Below the pieces are notes generated by a model. That model searched no databases and was not told the origin of the DNA. It was given only the letters and a program-made list of their open reading frames with translations. Made by a program: the position numbers and the translations under genes. Positions 1 through 8,295 of a stretch of 64,000 nucleotides of DNA are shown in pieces (within the stretch, counting starts at the first letter, position 1; each line of letters opens with the position of its first letter). This stretch comes from Mucilaginibacter inviolabilis. GTDB lineage: Bacteria; Bacteroidota; Bacteroidia; Sphingobacteriales; Sphingobacteriaceae. The stretch is taken from the NCBI RefSeq assembly GCF_011089895.1, contig NZ_JAANAT010000001.1, positions 3,720,001 through 3,784,000 of the forward strand, read 5' to 3'.

Positions 1-1
1 T

Positions 2-919
2 GGCGCGGGTAAAAGCCCGATGACCGAATACCTGATCCGTTTACTGAAAGGCAATTACAAACTAGCCACCTTAAGCCGTGGTTATGGCCGTAAAACAAAA
101 GGTTTCCTGTTAGCAGACGCACCTGCACAAGCTTGGGACATTGGCGATGAGCCGGCCCAGTTTAAAAACAAATTCCCTAACGTCACCATTGCCGTAGCCG
201 AAAAACGGGTGGAAGGAATTGAGCAGTTACAGTCATCACATGATCTTATTATTCTGGATGATGCTTATCAGCACCGCGCTGTGAAACCCGGGTTCAGCAT
301 TTTGCTGTTTGACTATAACCGCATCCGCGAGCCGCGTTTATTATTGCCCGCAGGCAACCTGCGCGAGCCTTTTGCCGGGCGTAAACGTGCCGACATTATC
401 GTGATCAGTAAATGTCCCGCTGCATTAGAGCGTAAAGATCAATTCGAACTTCAAAAAAGAGTAAAGCCTTTTCCCAACCAGGCCGTTTTTTTTACCTCGA
501 TAAGCTATTTGCCCCTTCAGGATATAAACGGACAGGCTACCGATTCTGTGATCGATGATACCACAACCGTGTTCCTGCTTACAGGTATAGCCAATGCCTC
601 TCCTTTGTTGGAGCATCTAAAAAAACAAACACTGCATATCGTCCATCATAAATATCCCGATCATCACCAGTTTAGCTTAAAAAATATCAGTAAACTTGCC
701 GAGGATTTTTTGGCCTGCACTGCACAAAAAAAACTGATCATCACAACAGAAAAGGACGCACAGCGTTTAGGGGAACAGGAACTGCAGCAGGTGATGAAAA
801 AACTTAATATTTTGGTATTGCCTATAGGCATTGAGTTTTTAAATAATCAACAAAAACAGTTTGATAAATTAGTAACAGATTATGTTAGAAAATATTCAAA
901 GCACAGCCCAATACATTAA
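2..919 (+). CDS. lpxK: Tetraacyldisaccharide 4'-kinase LpxK, 5' end missing
   Basis: LpxK phosphorylates the 4' position of the lipid A disaccharide at the inner membrane, a late step of the Raetz pathway. The open frame runs in from the window edge: the first codons read G-A-G-K-S-P, the position of the GGTGKTP Walker A loop of the family, so roughly 45-55 N-terminal residues lie outside. The nucleotide-binding partner motif is visible as D-D-A-Y-Q-H near position 255, matching the family DDGxQH with small changes, followed by the PAGNLREP segment typical of LpxK. The last 38 bases overlap the downstream phosphorylase gene, suggesting translational coupling. The ATG at 20 is internal, not the start. 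Family call secure; Walker A is slightly atypical (GAGKSP). Confidence 0.93.
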   Translation, partial: GAGKSPMTEYLIRLLKGNYKLATLSRGYGRKTKGFLLADAPAQAWDIGDEPAQFKNKFPNVTIAVAEKRVEGIEQLQSSHDLIILDDAYQHRAVKPGFSILLFDYNRIREPRLLLPAGNLREPFAGRKRADIIVISKCPAALERKDQFELQKRVKPFPNQAVFFTSISYLPLQDINGQATDSVIDDTTTVFLLTGIANASPLLEHLKKQTLHIVHHKYPDHHQFSLKNISKLAEDFLACTAQKKLIITTEKDAQRLGEQELQQVMKKLNILVLPIGIEFLNNQQKQFDKLVTDYVRKYSKHSPIH

Positions 920-1697
920 AAGCCGTATTGGCGATTTTGAACCAGAAATAGGTATTATTTTAGGTACTGGTCTTGGTGCCCTGGTAAAGGAAATAGAGGT
1001 TGAAAAACAACTGATGTATTCCAACATCCCCGATTTCCCGATCTCGACGCTGGAATTCCATTCGGGTAAATTAATTTTCGGCACACTGGCCGGTAAAAAG
1101 GTTGTGGCCATGCAGGGGCGCCTGCACTATTACGAAGGCTATAACATGCAGCAGATCACTTTTCCGGTAAGGGTAATGAAATATCTGGGCGTTAAGTCCC
1201 TGTTTGTTTCAAATGCCAGCGGCTCCTTAAACCCCGAGTTTAAAAAAGGAGAACTGATGATCATTGCCGATCATATCAATCTGCAACCGCACAACCCATT
1301 GGTAGGCCGTAACGATAATGAACTGGGTCCGCGTTTTCCGGATATGAGCCAGCCCTATCAGCGCACATTGATTGATAAAGCATTAACAATAGCCAAAGCA
1401 AACAATATTATTTGCCATAAAGGAGTTTATGTAGCTGTTACCGGGCCAAATCTGGAAACCAAAGCAGAGTACAACTATTTAAAAATTATTGGCGGCGATG
1501 CGGTTGGCATGAGCACCGTACCCGAAGTAATAGTAGCCAACCATATGGGCTTGCCAGTATTTGCCATATCGGTATTAACCGACGAAGGTTTTAACGATGT
1601 ACTTGAACCTGTGGTTGTGGAAGATATTATAAAAATTGCCGAAGAGGCCGAACCCAAACTAACATTGATACTTAAGGAACTGATAGCCGGTTCTTAA
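882..1697 (+). CDS. Purine nucleoside phosphorylase, trimeric class I type
   Basis: Cleaves purine nucleosides with phosphate to free base and ribose-1-phosphate in the cytosol (purine salvage). Length 271 aa fits the low-molecular-mass PNP family (about 270-290 aa). Visible motifs: phosphate-binding GTGLG at residues 28-32, GRLHYYEGY at 79-87, NASGSLN at 111-117, GPNLETKAEY at 188-197 and GGDAVGMS at 204-211. The position where guanine/hypoxanthine-specific enzymes often have Asn (TN) reads T-D here (VLTDEG), so base preference is not certain. The start ATG lies inside the 3' end of lpxK (38-base overlap), and no other upstream Met fits the family N-terminus, so coupling with lpxK is likely. 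Confidence 0.93.
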   Translation: MLENIQSTAQYIKSRIGDFEPEIGIILGTGLGALVKEIEVEKQLMYSNIPDFPISTLEFHSGKLIFGTLAGKKVVAMQGRLHYYEGYNMQQITFPVRVMKYLGVKSLFVSNASGSLNPEFKKGELMIIADHINLQPHNPLVGRNDNELGPRFPDMSQPYQRTLIDKALTIAKANNIICHKGVYVAVTGPNLETKAEYNYLKIIGGDAVGMSTVPEVIVANHMGLPVFAISVLTDEGFNDVLEPVVVEDIIKIAEEAEPKLTLILKELIAGS

Positions 1698-1708
1698 AGA
1701 GGAGAACC

Positions 1709-1843
1709 GAGAGTCAAGATATTAGAGCCAAGAAAAGAGTTTTTAAAGTGAATAAAAGAAAATATTTCAACAGGACATTACAGCATCACCGTTTACATGA
1801 GGAAGCTTCTGTCTTGATTCCTGATTCTAATATCCTGGCTCTG
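1709..1843. repeat. Word-type inverted repeat E1 (AGTCAAGA word) overlapping a gene start
   Basis: Arms at 1709-1734 and 1818-1843 are complementary at about 20 of 26 positions, with several differences that keep G-T pairs. Both arms repeat variants of the words GTCAAGA and AGAGCCAAGA, close relatives of the word used in the element at 10647-10890. The right arm lies inside the annotated reading frame of the downstream porin. Confidence 0.6.
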
Positions 1844-3940
1844 AAGCTGCGTAAGCCGTTCAAATATATTTTATTGTTCCTGCTGTGCACATCGGTACAT
1901 AGCGCGTTTGCGCAATATAACCAAACCGGCCGGCCACGCCCCTTACCTACCCGGGATACCCTCAAACAAACCAGGCAGGTGAGTGATGACGAATTACTGG
2001 ATAGTTTACGTAAAAAAGAAGAAAACAAGCACGATTCTGTTATCTACAATTCAAAATTCATTCGTGTAACCAACGAACAATTGCTTAACGACAGTACCCA
2101 AACCTTTGCTATTGATACGGGTATAAGTCGTTTTGAAAATTACAGCCCCTTACTTGATCCCCGGAATCCGCGCATACACCTGGGTTATACCGGGCTATCG
2201 CAAAGAAGCCTGTTGTTTGAACCGGTTAAAACTATTGGATTTGATATAGGCATGCATGCCCTCGATATTTATACTATCCAACCACAGGATATCAATTATT
2301 ATAACACGCGGGTAGCCTATTCCAACCTCACTCTTTTTAATGGCTTTGGCAGTTCGGCCGAGCAGTTATTTAAGGTGATCCATACTCAAAATATTAAACC
2401 CAACTGGAATGTAGGCTTTAATTTAAACTTCAACGGTTCCAAAGGGTATTATAGCAGTAGCAGTGTACTCGGCCAAAATGTAAGTGGACTTAACGCGGCC
2501 ATATTTACCTGGTATGAGTCAAAAAGCAAGCGTTACAATTTACTGGCGAATGCTACCTTTAACAATTTAAAAGCTCCCGAAACCGGATCTATCTTAAATG
2601 ATTCGGTTTTTACAAGCGCCAAGGGTACTGTATTCTTTAAAACATCGGCCCCGGTCCGTTTGCCCAACAGTTACGAAAACTGGAACGATAAAGGCATATA
2701 TATTAAACAGTTTTACTACCTGGGCCGCATTGATAGCTTAAATAAAGGCAAAGAGAACTCCAAGGTTTTACCTACCCAGCGTGTATCACATACGTTGAAT
2801 ATTAAAAATGGCCGGTACAACTATCTGCAAAGTGGTGTTGATACCTACAACGTATTCCCGGATTATTATTATAGTAATAACCGCTCGCGCGACTCAACGA
2901 TATACACGCATATCCAGAATGAATTTTCGTACAGCTTTTATCTGCGCAGCAAATCGGTCAAATTTGTCAAAAATGAATTGAAGCTTGACCTGGGATTAGT
3001 GCATGATTTTTGGCACTATGCACAATTTGTAAGTGATACTGCCTTGAACCAGTATGGCGCCAAATATGTTCATCAGGACAAGGTACAAAACACCACGTTT
3101 CAGGATATTACCCTCAAGGCTAAACTGGGTTACCGTTTCAGCGACCGTATAGGCCTGGATGCCGATTTCAGACAGATAGTACAGGGGCGTGATTTTGGTA
3201 ATTATTTGTACGATGCCAAACTTAACCTTGCCGGTGGAGGCCGTGTGGGTAAAGTTACTTTAGAGGCTTACACCCAAAATAGTTCGCCGCCGCTGGTATA
3301 TACTGACTGGATATCCAATCATTATATTTTTCATAATAGTTTCAGCAATCAAAAAACAACCAGTTTATCTTTCAATTATGTTAATGCCCCTTTACAATTT
3401 GATGTAAAGGTGGAGTATTTTCTGATATCTAATTATCTGTACTTTACTGCGCAAAATGGTGGTAACGATGCACACCCTGTACAATTGGGTAGCGACATCA
3501 ACTTATTGAAGGTAAGCGTTGGTAAAAGCTTAAAATGGCGTAACCTGCATTTTGACAACTATGTTGTTTATCAAAAAACCGACTATCAATCAACCCTGCG
3601 TACGCCCGAAATATATACCTACAGTAACCTGTACCTAACCAAAACTTTTTTTAATGTACTGCAATCGGCCTTTGGAGTAAATGTGCGGTATAATTCAGAA
3701 TATGTAGCGCCGTCATACGCGGTTGGCTTAGGTCAGTTTTATAACGGGGCAAATGTTACCTTCTCCTCATATCCAATAGCATCGGTATATTTCAAGGCCA
3801 CGTTGCAGCGCACTAATTTATTCCTGGGGTACGATTATGCCAACCAGGGCCTTTCAAGCAAGGGATATTATACAGTGAACAGATATCCACAGCAAGATCA
3901 CCTCCTCAAATTCGGCGTAAGCTGGACGTTTTATAATTAG
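1748..3940 (+). CDS. Putative outer membrane porin (beta-barrel, Bacteroidota putative porin family)
   Basis: Predicted outer membrane barrel of about 730 aa. A signal peptide hydrophobic core lies at residues 40-50 and ends in S-A-F-A before Q at about 56; the rest has alternating polar/aromatic strands and ends W-T-F-Y-N, an aromatic C-terminus as in outer membrane barrels. It resembles the Bacteroidota proteins annotated as putative porin. The start is doubtful: the only long reading begins at GTG 1748, giving an odd 33-residue pre-sequence, and codons 24-32 lie in the right arm of an intergenic inverted repeat (1818-1843). No in-frame ATG precedes the signal peptide; the charged n-region LKLRKPFK could be reached from CTG codons near 1835-1850. 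The stop codon lies in another repeat element. Confidence 0.75.
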   Translation: MNKRKYFNRTLQHHRLHEEASVLIPDSNILALKLRKPFKYILLFLLCTSVHSAFAQYNQTGRPRPLPTRDTLKQTRQVSDDELLDSLRKKEENKHDSVIYNSKFIRVTNEQLLNDSTQTFAIDTGISRFENYSPLLDPRNPRIHLGYTGLSQRSLLFEPVKTIGFDIGMHALDIYTIQPQDINYYNTRVAYSNLTLFNGFGSSAEQLFKVIHTQNIKPNWNVGFNLNFNGSKGYYSSSSVLGQNVSGLNAAIFTWYESKSKRYNLLANATFNNLKAPETGSILNDSVFTSAKGTVFFKTSAPVRLPNSYENWNDKGIYIKQFYYLGRIDSLNKGKENSKVLPTQRVSHTLNIKNGRYNYLQSGVDTYNVFPDYYYSNNRSRDSTIYTHIQNEFSYSFYLRSKSVKFVKNELKLDLGLVHDFWHYAQFVSDTALNQYGAKYVHQDKVQNTTFQDITLKAKLGYRFSDRIGLDADFRQIVQGRDFGNYLYDAKLNLAGGGRVGKVTLEAYTQNSSPPLVYTDWISNHYIFHNSFSNQKTTSLSFNYVNAPLQFDVKVEYFLISNYLYFTAQNGGNDAHPVQLGSDINLLKVSVGKSLKWRNLHFDNYVVYQKTDYQSTLRTPEIYTYSNLYLTKTFFNVLQSAFGVNVRYNSEYVAPSYAVGLGQFYNGANVTFSSYPIASVYFKATLQRTNLFLGYDYANQGLSSKGYYTVNRYPQQDHLLKFGVSWTFYN

Positions 3941-4018
3941 TATCAAGTATCACGACTCCTCAAATACGGTACTACGAATAGTAAAATCTTGATACTTGAT
4001 ACTAGCTACTTGATACTA
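3938..4018. repeat. Word-type inverted repeat E2 (TATCAAG word) between convergent genes
   Basis: The left arm 3938-3952 (TAGTATCAAGTATCA) contains the porin stop codon. The right arm 3987-4018 contains the same word in reverse complement three times. The 30 bases from 3983 recur exactly at 41281-41310, 37 kb away. It sits between the convergent porin and amidotransferase-like genes and could fold back as a bidirectional 3' end structure. Confidence 0.7.
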
Positions 4019-4027
4019 AAACAACAA

Positions 4028-5299
4028 TCACGTTTTCTGTTTCTTCTTTTTGGCTGCCGGGAATAATACGTTGTTTAGGATGAGTCGGTAACCCGGCGAA
4101 TTGGGATGCAGCTTCAGATCTGTTGGTGGATCGCCTACGGCATGCTGGTAATCTTCGGGGTCATGGCCACCGTAAAATGTCCATTGTCCTTTGCCATATT
4201 CTCCATGTATATAACGAGCCTCGTTGGCCGTTTTCATTTCACCCATAATGGTTACACCAGGCTTCAGTCTGTTTTTGTTGAAAGCGGTGGTCAAGCCCAT
4301 AAAACCTTTAATCACTTTATCATGATCCTGCGTGAGCATACTGGGCACCACATCCCACTTGGCCGAAAAATCAAATAACGTAAAAAAATCACGGGTGCGG
4401 TCAACCTGGCGGGTACTGGTTACATCAATATTGCTGAACTGGTGCGATATGGGGTTCATATCCAGCGTAAAGTTTTGAAAAGCGAATGTCTGGGTAAAAT
4501 CCAGTTTCGACTGTGCATCCGGATCAGCCGAATCACCGTCGAACATACTTTCGCAGATATCGGTATTGGCAGCAGCCAGGGCAATATCAAAAGTATCGGT
4601 ACCAGAACACATGGCAAACAGGAAGCCGCCGCCCGCGCAAAAATCACGTATATTTTTGGCAACCGCCAGTTTCATTTTGGATACTTTTTTAAAGCCCAGC
4701 TTGTGGGCCAGCTCTTCCTGTCCTTTAACATCGTCGGTATACCATTGGGCAAAACGGAAAGCTCCATAAAACTTACTGTATTGACCGGTAAAATCCTCAT
4801 GGTGCAGATGCAGCCAGTCGTATTTAGGCAGATCGCCGCGGATTACTTCTTCATCATAAACTACATCGTAAGGTATTTCGGCATATTTGAGTACCAGCGT
4901 AACAGCATCATCCCAGGGCAGTTTGTTCTTGGGCGAATATACAGCCATTTTGGGCGCTTTTTCCAATTTAACCACATCCATATTAACCGATGGGTCGCTT
5001 ACCTCGGTTAATATCTCATTTACTTTGGCATCGGCCAGCACCTGGTAACTTACTCCACGTACTTTACATTCCTCTTCTATCTTAGGATTGTATTTCATCA
5101 TAAAACTGCCGCCGCGATAGTTCAACAGCCAATCCACCTCTTCACCGTTCTTTAAAGTCCAGAAAGCGATACCGTATGATTTGAGATGATCTTTCTGCTC
5201 ATCATCCATCGGGATTAATATGGATGCAGCCCTGGATAATAAAGGTAAAAGGATAAAGGCGAAAGCTAAAAGGTATTTATGATGTGTTTTAAAAATCAC
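4028..5299 (-). CDS. Secreted amidotransferase-like protein (often labelled asparagine synthetase B in Bacteroidota)
   Basis: A 423-aa protein with a signal peptide (hydrophobic residues 9-21, cleavage near A24/A25). It resembles Bacteroidota proteins commonly annotated as asparagine synthetase B, but I see neither an N-terminal Cys nucleophile nor a PP-loop SGGLDS motif, so that name is probably wrong. The region around GGGFLFAMCSGTD (Cys231) and the later YGKGQWTFYGGHDPEDY segment look like a class I glutamine amidotransferase-like fold such as the trehalose-utilisation / large secreted GATase-like proteins. The C-terminus is lysine-rich. The start is GTG at 5299; no nearby in-frame ATG precedes the signal peptide. 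Function unknown; a periplasmic location is inferred. Confidence 0.7.
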   Translation of the reverse strand: MIFKTHHKYLLAFAFILLPLLSRAASILIPMDDEQKDHLKSYGIAFWTLKNGEEVDWLLNYRGGSFMMKYNPKIEEECKVRGVSYQVLADAKVNEILTEVSDPSVNMDVVKLEKAPKMAVYSPKNKLPWDDAVTLVLKYAEIPYDVVYDEEVIRGDLPKYDWLHLHHEDFTGQYSKFYGAFRFAQWYTDDVKGQEELAHKLGFKKVSKMKLAVAKNIRDFCAGGGFLFAMCSGTDTFDIALAAANTDICESMFDGDSADPDAQSKLDFTQTFAFQNFTLDMNPISHQFSNIDVTSTRQVDRTRDFFTLFDFSAKWDVVPSMLTQDHDKVIKGFMGLTTAFNKNRLKPGVTIMGEMKTANEARYIHGEYGKGQWTFYGGHDPEDYQHAVGDPPTDLKLHPNSPGYRLILNNVLFPAAKKKKQKT

Positions 5300-5432
5300 T
5301 TGCCAATAGATAATATGATGCTAATTATCAAATGTAACGAATAATTGTTGAAGCTATTATTAGCCAATTAATATCTTGTAAATCTTGCCCTAACCTTTTT
5401 CCTTTGGCCTTTAACCTTTCGCCTCAAATTAT

Positions 5433-5440
5433 TACCTTTG
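5433..5440 (+). promoter_or_regulatory. Candidate Bacteroidota -7 promoter box for the cyclophilin gene
   Basis: TACCTTTG matches the Bacteroidota -7 consensus TAnnTTTG at all fixed positions and ends 27 bases before the ATG at 5468, giving a 5' leader of about 20 bases. A well-spaced -33 TTTG is not evident (TTTG at 5403 is too far), so this is only a candidate. Confidence 0.4.
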
Positions 5441-5467
5441 CCAACTGTTTTCCAAAAAACAAATAAA

Positions 5468-5905
5468 ATGAGCAAAGCAATTATCAAAACCGAAAAGGGC
5501 GATATGACTGTTGAGTTTTTCGACAAAGATGCCCCAAATACTGTTGCTAACTTTCAAAAATTGGCAAAATCAAAATTTTATGACAACGTGATCTTTCACC
5601 GCGTTATCCCAAACTTTGTAATACAAGGTGGCGATCCAACCGGCACAGGCGCTGGTGGCCCGGGCTACAAAATTGATTGCGAACTAACCGGCGAAAATCA
5701 ATACCATGATCGCGGCGTGCTTTCAATGGCTCACGCTGGTCGTAACACTGGTGGTTCACAGTTTTTCATTTGCCACAGCCGCGATAATACTGCTCACTTA
5801 GACCGTAACCATACCGTTTTTGGTAAAGTGGTTGAAAATGTTGAAGTGGTTGACGCTATCCGTCAGGGCGATAAAATTTTAACCATCGAAGTAATAGAAG
5901 AATAG
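5468..5905 (+). CDS. Peptidyl-prolyl cis-trans isomerase, cyclophilin type
   Basis: Single-domain cyclophilin of 145 aa that speeds proline isomerisation during protein folding. No signal peptide, so cytosolic. Key elements: [17 protein letters not shown] at residues 43-59 with the catalytic Arg45 and Gln53, and [15 protein letters not shown] at 87-101. The ATG at 5468 gives the normal N-terminus ([13 protein letters not shown]); the TTG reading at 5438 would run through the promoter box and is rejected. The gene stands alone downstream of a divergent gap, with a word-type inverted repeat right after the stop codon. Confidence 0.95.
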   Translation: MSKAIIKTEKGDMTVEFFDKDAPNTVANFQKLAKSKFYDNVIFHRVIPNFVIQGGDPTGTGAGGPGYKIDCELTGENQYHDRGVLSMAHAGRNTGGSQFFICHSRDNTAHLDRNHTVFGKVVENVEVVDAIRQGDKILTIEVIEE

Positions 5906-5990
5906 TGAATAGTGAGTGGTTGATTAAGTTGATTGGTTTAAATTTCGAAAACAACTACTCAACTCAGTCAACCACTCACCTAATCAACCA
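5906..5990. repeat. Word-type inverted repeat E3 (GTGAGTGG / TTGATTA words)
   Basis: The left block 5911-5939 starts AGTGAGTGGTTGATTAAG; the right block 5967-5990 reads back the words GTGAGTGGTTGA and TGGTTGATTA in permuted order. The element fills nearly the whole gap between cyclophilin and the DUF5606 gene. The GTGAGTGG word recurs inside the leuS coding region at 16629-16658. Confidence 0.65.
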
Positions 5991-5996
5991 AAACAA

Positions 5997-6515
5997 ATGA
6001 ATTTACAAGGAATTGTAGCCGTATCGGGCAAACCGGGCTTATGGAAAGCTTTGGCACAAAACAAAAATGGTTATGTGCTGGAAAGCCTTGATGCGCAAAA
6101 AACCAAACTGGTAGCCAACCTATCAACTGCTAAATTAGCAGCATTGAGCGAGATCACCATTTTTGGGGTTGATGACGATATTAAATTAACAGATGTGTTT
6201 GAGCAGATGAAAAGCGCTGCCAGCATCCCCGACGCTAAAGCCGACGGTAAAAAATTAAGGGAATTCTTTTTTGAAGTAGCCCCAGATCATGACGAAGAGA
6301 AAGTGTATGCCTCCGACATGAAAAAAGTAATATCATGGTTTCAACTGTTAAAAGATCTGCCGCTTTTTAACGAGCCTGATCCAACTGTAGCCCCGGCAGA
6401 AGCTGCTGCTCCGGCTGTTGAAGCTCCGGTTGCTGTAGAAGAGGTTGTTGCTGAAGCAGCACCAGCCGCAGCACCAAAAGCAAAAGCTAAAAAAGCTCCG
6501 GCCAAAAAAGCATAA
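5997..6515 (+). CDS. DUF5606 domain protein with Ala/Pro/Lys tail
   Basis: Conserved Bacteroidota protein of 172 aa, function unknown. Residues 1 to about 130 form the compact domain, beginning NLQGIVAVSGKPGLWK and containing VFEQMK and the KVISWFQLL helix, matching what I remember of the DUF5606 family. Residues 133-172 are a low-complexity tail, first Pro/Ala/Glu-rich, then Ala/Lys-rich (KAKAKKAPAKKA), resembling histone H1-like or nucleic-acid-binding tails. No signal peptide or membrane segment. Nucleic-acid association is only a guess from the tail. A strong terminator follows 20 bases after the stop. Confidence 0.8.
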   Translation: MNLQGIVAVSGKPGLWKALAQNKNGYVLESLDAQKTKLVANLSTAKLAALSEITIFGVDDDIKLTDVFEQMKSAASIPDAKADGKKLREFFFEVAPDHDEEKVYASDMKKVISWFQLLKDLPLFNEPDPTVAPAEAAAPAVEAPVAVEEVVAEAAPAAAPKAKAKKAPAKKA

Positions 6516-6534
6516 GCAAATTGCTTTAAAATAT

Positions 6535-6567
6535 AAAAGCCCCGGTGATAATTACCGGGGCTTTTTT
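6535..6567 (+). terminator. Rho-independent terminator after the DUF5606 gene
   Basis: AAAGCCCCGG (6536-6545) pairs with CCGGGGCTTT (6555-6564) around a 9-base loop and runs into T residues. The A/T flanks allow it to act in both directions. Confidence 0.9.
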
Positions 6568-6583
6568 GTTAGTACAATAAAAA

Positions 6584-6662
6584 TTGTCATGCTGAACGGA
6601 GTGAAACATCTACCCATCAACTTGCCTGTCCCATAATAGATCCTTCGTTCCTCAGGATGACA
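6584..6662. repeat. Dispersed TGTCATGCTGA-type inverted repeat
   Basis: Left arm 6584-6611 and right arm 6638-6662 are members of the Bacteroidota repeat family with core TCATCCTGAGGAACGAAGGA. The arms face each other between the convergent DUF5606 and Dabb genes. Other copies in this window lie near 7151, 14606, 21599, 22890, 24800, 39443, 44722 and 59220. Confidence 0.75.
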
Positions 6663-6676
6663 AGCTGAAATAGTGT

Positions 6677-7087
6677 TTATGCATCCACCGCATCATACAC
6701 AATAACCTTTTCCCAAAGGTGGCTACAGTTTTTAATAAACTCCAGGTGTATAGGATGGGTTTGATAAGTGGCCTGCCCGGCCAGGTCGCTGAAGAACATG
6801 AGTTCAGATACTGCCCAGCTATTATCAACTACATCGCGTTTTTCGGTACTGGCCACAACGCCTACCTTTATTTTTTTGATAGTTTCAATTTTGGCTAAAG
6901 TCTTTACACCTGCTACCAGCTTGTCGCGGTCTTCAATAGAACCCGGATTTTTAAGCCAGAAAAACACATGGTGAACTACCGGAAACTCGTCTTTTTGATA
7001 ATCTGATGATGACATGGCTGATGCTGCTACAGTACCGGCGGCCAAAGCAGCCGTAGTGGTTATAAATTTGCGTCTGTTTGTTTTCAT
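6677..7087 (-). CDS. Tat-exported Dabb (stress-responsive A/B barrel) protein
   Basis: A 136-aa protein with a twin-arginine signal at the N-terminus (T-N-R-R-K-F then a mild hydrophobic stretch ending near A-S-A-M), followed by one Dabb ferredoxin-like domain from about residue 36: VVHHVFFWLKNP at 37-48, then the region leading to FSDLAGQATYQTHPIHLEF. Dabb proteins form dimeric alpha/beta barrels; their substrates are mostly unknown. The usual Dabb protein is cytosolic, so export by Tat, which carries folded or cofactor-loaded proteins, is noteworthy. It is the next gene downstream of the CDF exporter, 153 bases away with a dispersed repeat between. Confidence 0.85.
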   Translation of the reverse strand: MKTNRRKFITTTAALAAGTVAASAMSSSDYQKDEFPVVHHVFFWLKNPGSIEDRDKLVAGVKTLAKIETIKKIKVGVVASTEKRDVVDNSWAVSELMFFSDLAGQATYQTHPIHLEFIKNCSHLWEKVIVYDAVDA

Positions 7088-7150
7088 GACAGGGTAAATA
7101 ATGCCTTAAATTAATAAGAATTATTTACTTAGTCAGCATTTAAAGAAAGG

Positions 7151-7226
7151 GTTGTCATCCTGAGCTTGTCGAAGGATCGCGCGAAGAGGCCTGCCCACCA
7201 TGCTTCGACAAGCTCAGCATGACAAT
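7151..7226. repeat. Dispersed TCATCCTGAGCTTGTCGAAGGA inverted repeat pair
   Basis: Left arm 7151-7176 and right arm 7201-7226 are inverted copies of the dispersed family. They lie between the CDF exporter (stop at 7241) and the Dabb gene (start 7087), both on the minus strand. Confidence 0.75.
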
Positions 7227-7240
7227 CCTTGTTTATCTCC

Positions 7241-8170
7241 TTACAAACACTCCGGCTGTTTGCACTTTTCGTCGGCAAACTCGGGCTCAAAGGTGCTGTG
7301 ATTGATATCAAGATGTTCCAGGCGGTGGCGCAAATCATGTTTGATATTGTCAAAGTCGGCCATGGATTCGGGATTGATCACCAGGTGGGCGGTCAGTGCG
7401 TTTTCTGTGGTGCTCAGGGCCCATACGTGCATGTGGTGCACATCAACTACGCCTTTACCTTTCATCAGTTCGGCTTTGATCTTTTCCAGATCCATTTCGG
7501 CAGGTACACCATCCATTTCCAGGCGCAGACTGTCTTTAAGCAGGCTCCAGGTGCCACGTAATATTACAATACCTATAATTACGCTCACTACGCTATCAAT
7601 CCAATAGATCTTGGTAAAATAGATGATTAAGCCGGATACTACCACACCAAATGAAACTATGGCATCAACAGCCATGTGCAGGTAAGCACCTTTTACGTTC
7701 AGATCTTTGTCTTTATCCTTAACAAAAAGCCATGCGGTAAAACCATTAATAGCAATACCAATAAAAGCTACCCAGGCCATGGTGCCACCTGATACTACTT
7801 CGGGGTTCATAAAACGTACGACAGCTTCGTATAAAATAAAGCCTACCGCCACAAACAGGATCAGCGCATTAAAAAACGATACAATGATGGTTGATCGTTT
7901 GTAGCCGTATGTATATTTGCTATTGGCGCTCACCTTGGTAAGCTTAAAGGCCAGCAGGGCCAGGGCCAGTGAAGCCACGTCGCTCAGGTTATGCCCGGCA
8001 TCGGTTAATAATGATAAGGAATGCGTGGTTAAACCGGCTATTACCTCAACTATTATAAAAATCGAATTCAATATGATACCCACAATAAATGCGGCATTCA
8101 AATGATCGAGCTTGGGAGCATGGTCATGGTGATGATGACCTGCGTGTGAATGATCGTGACCTGCTGACAT
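7241..8170 (-). CDS. Cation diffusion facilitator (CzcD/ZitB-type) metal exporter
   Basis: Proton-coupled efflux of Zn2+ or similar divalent metals across the inner membrane. The 309-aa protein has a His-rich N-terminus (residues 5-17, HDHSHAGHHHHDH), six predicted membrane segments between about residues 25 and 195, and a cytosolic C-terminal domain. The metal site of TM2 is seen as D57, H60 and D64 (LTDAGHNLSD), and TM5 carries H165 and D169 (HMAVD), the H/D pattern of zinc/cadmium transporters. The C-terminus has late Cys and His residues (KCKQPECL). No regulator gene is adjacent. Confidence 0.93.
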   Translation of the reverse strand: MSAGHDHSHAGHHHHDHAPKLDHLNAAFIVGIILNSIFIIVEVIAGLTTHSLSLLTDAGHNLSDVASLALALLAFKLTKVSANSKYTYGYKRSTIIVSFFNALILFVAVGFILYEAVVRFMNPEVVSGGTMAWVAFIGIAINGFTAWLFVKDKDKDLNVKGAYLHMAVDAIVSFGVVVSGLIIYFTKIYWIDSVVSVIIGIVILRGTWSLLKDSLRLEMDGVPAEMDLEKIKAELMKGKGVVDVHHMHVWALSTTENALTAHLVINPESMADFDNIKHDLRHRLEHLDINHSTFEPEFADEKCKQPECL

Positions 8171-8190
8171 TTAGCAAAGATAGGGTTTTT

Positions 8191-8295
8191 GATGTGCAGA
8201 TATGCAAATTTAAGATGTGCAGATTTTTGTCTTAATCAGAAGTTCACAATTGAAAAGAAAATCATCTGAAATCTGCACACTCGCACATCTGATCA
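8191..8295. repeat. Word-type inverted repeat E4 (GATGTGCAGAT word)
   Basis: Left block 8191-8228 has GATGTGCAGAT twice; right block 8263-8295 has the reverse complement words ATCTGCACA and GCACATCTGATCA. The gap lies between rlmH and the CDF gene (tandem, minus strand); the rlmH stop codon (8293-8295) is at the edge of the right block. Confidence 0.65.

Noticed and set aside
4442..5011. 189-codon plus-strand open frame opposite the amidotransferase-like gene
   Set aside because: It is antisense to a gene with a signal peptide and conserved blocks; its own translation is low in recognisable structure.
4028..5299. Asparagine synthetase B
   Set aside because: No N-terminal Cys nucleophile, no PP-loop, and a signal peptide is present.
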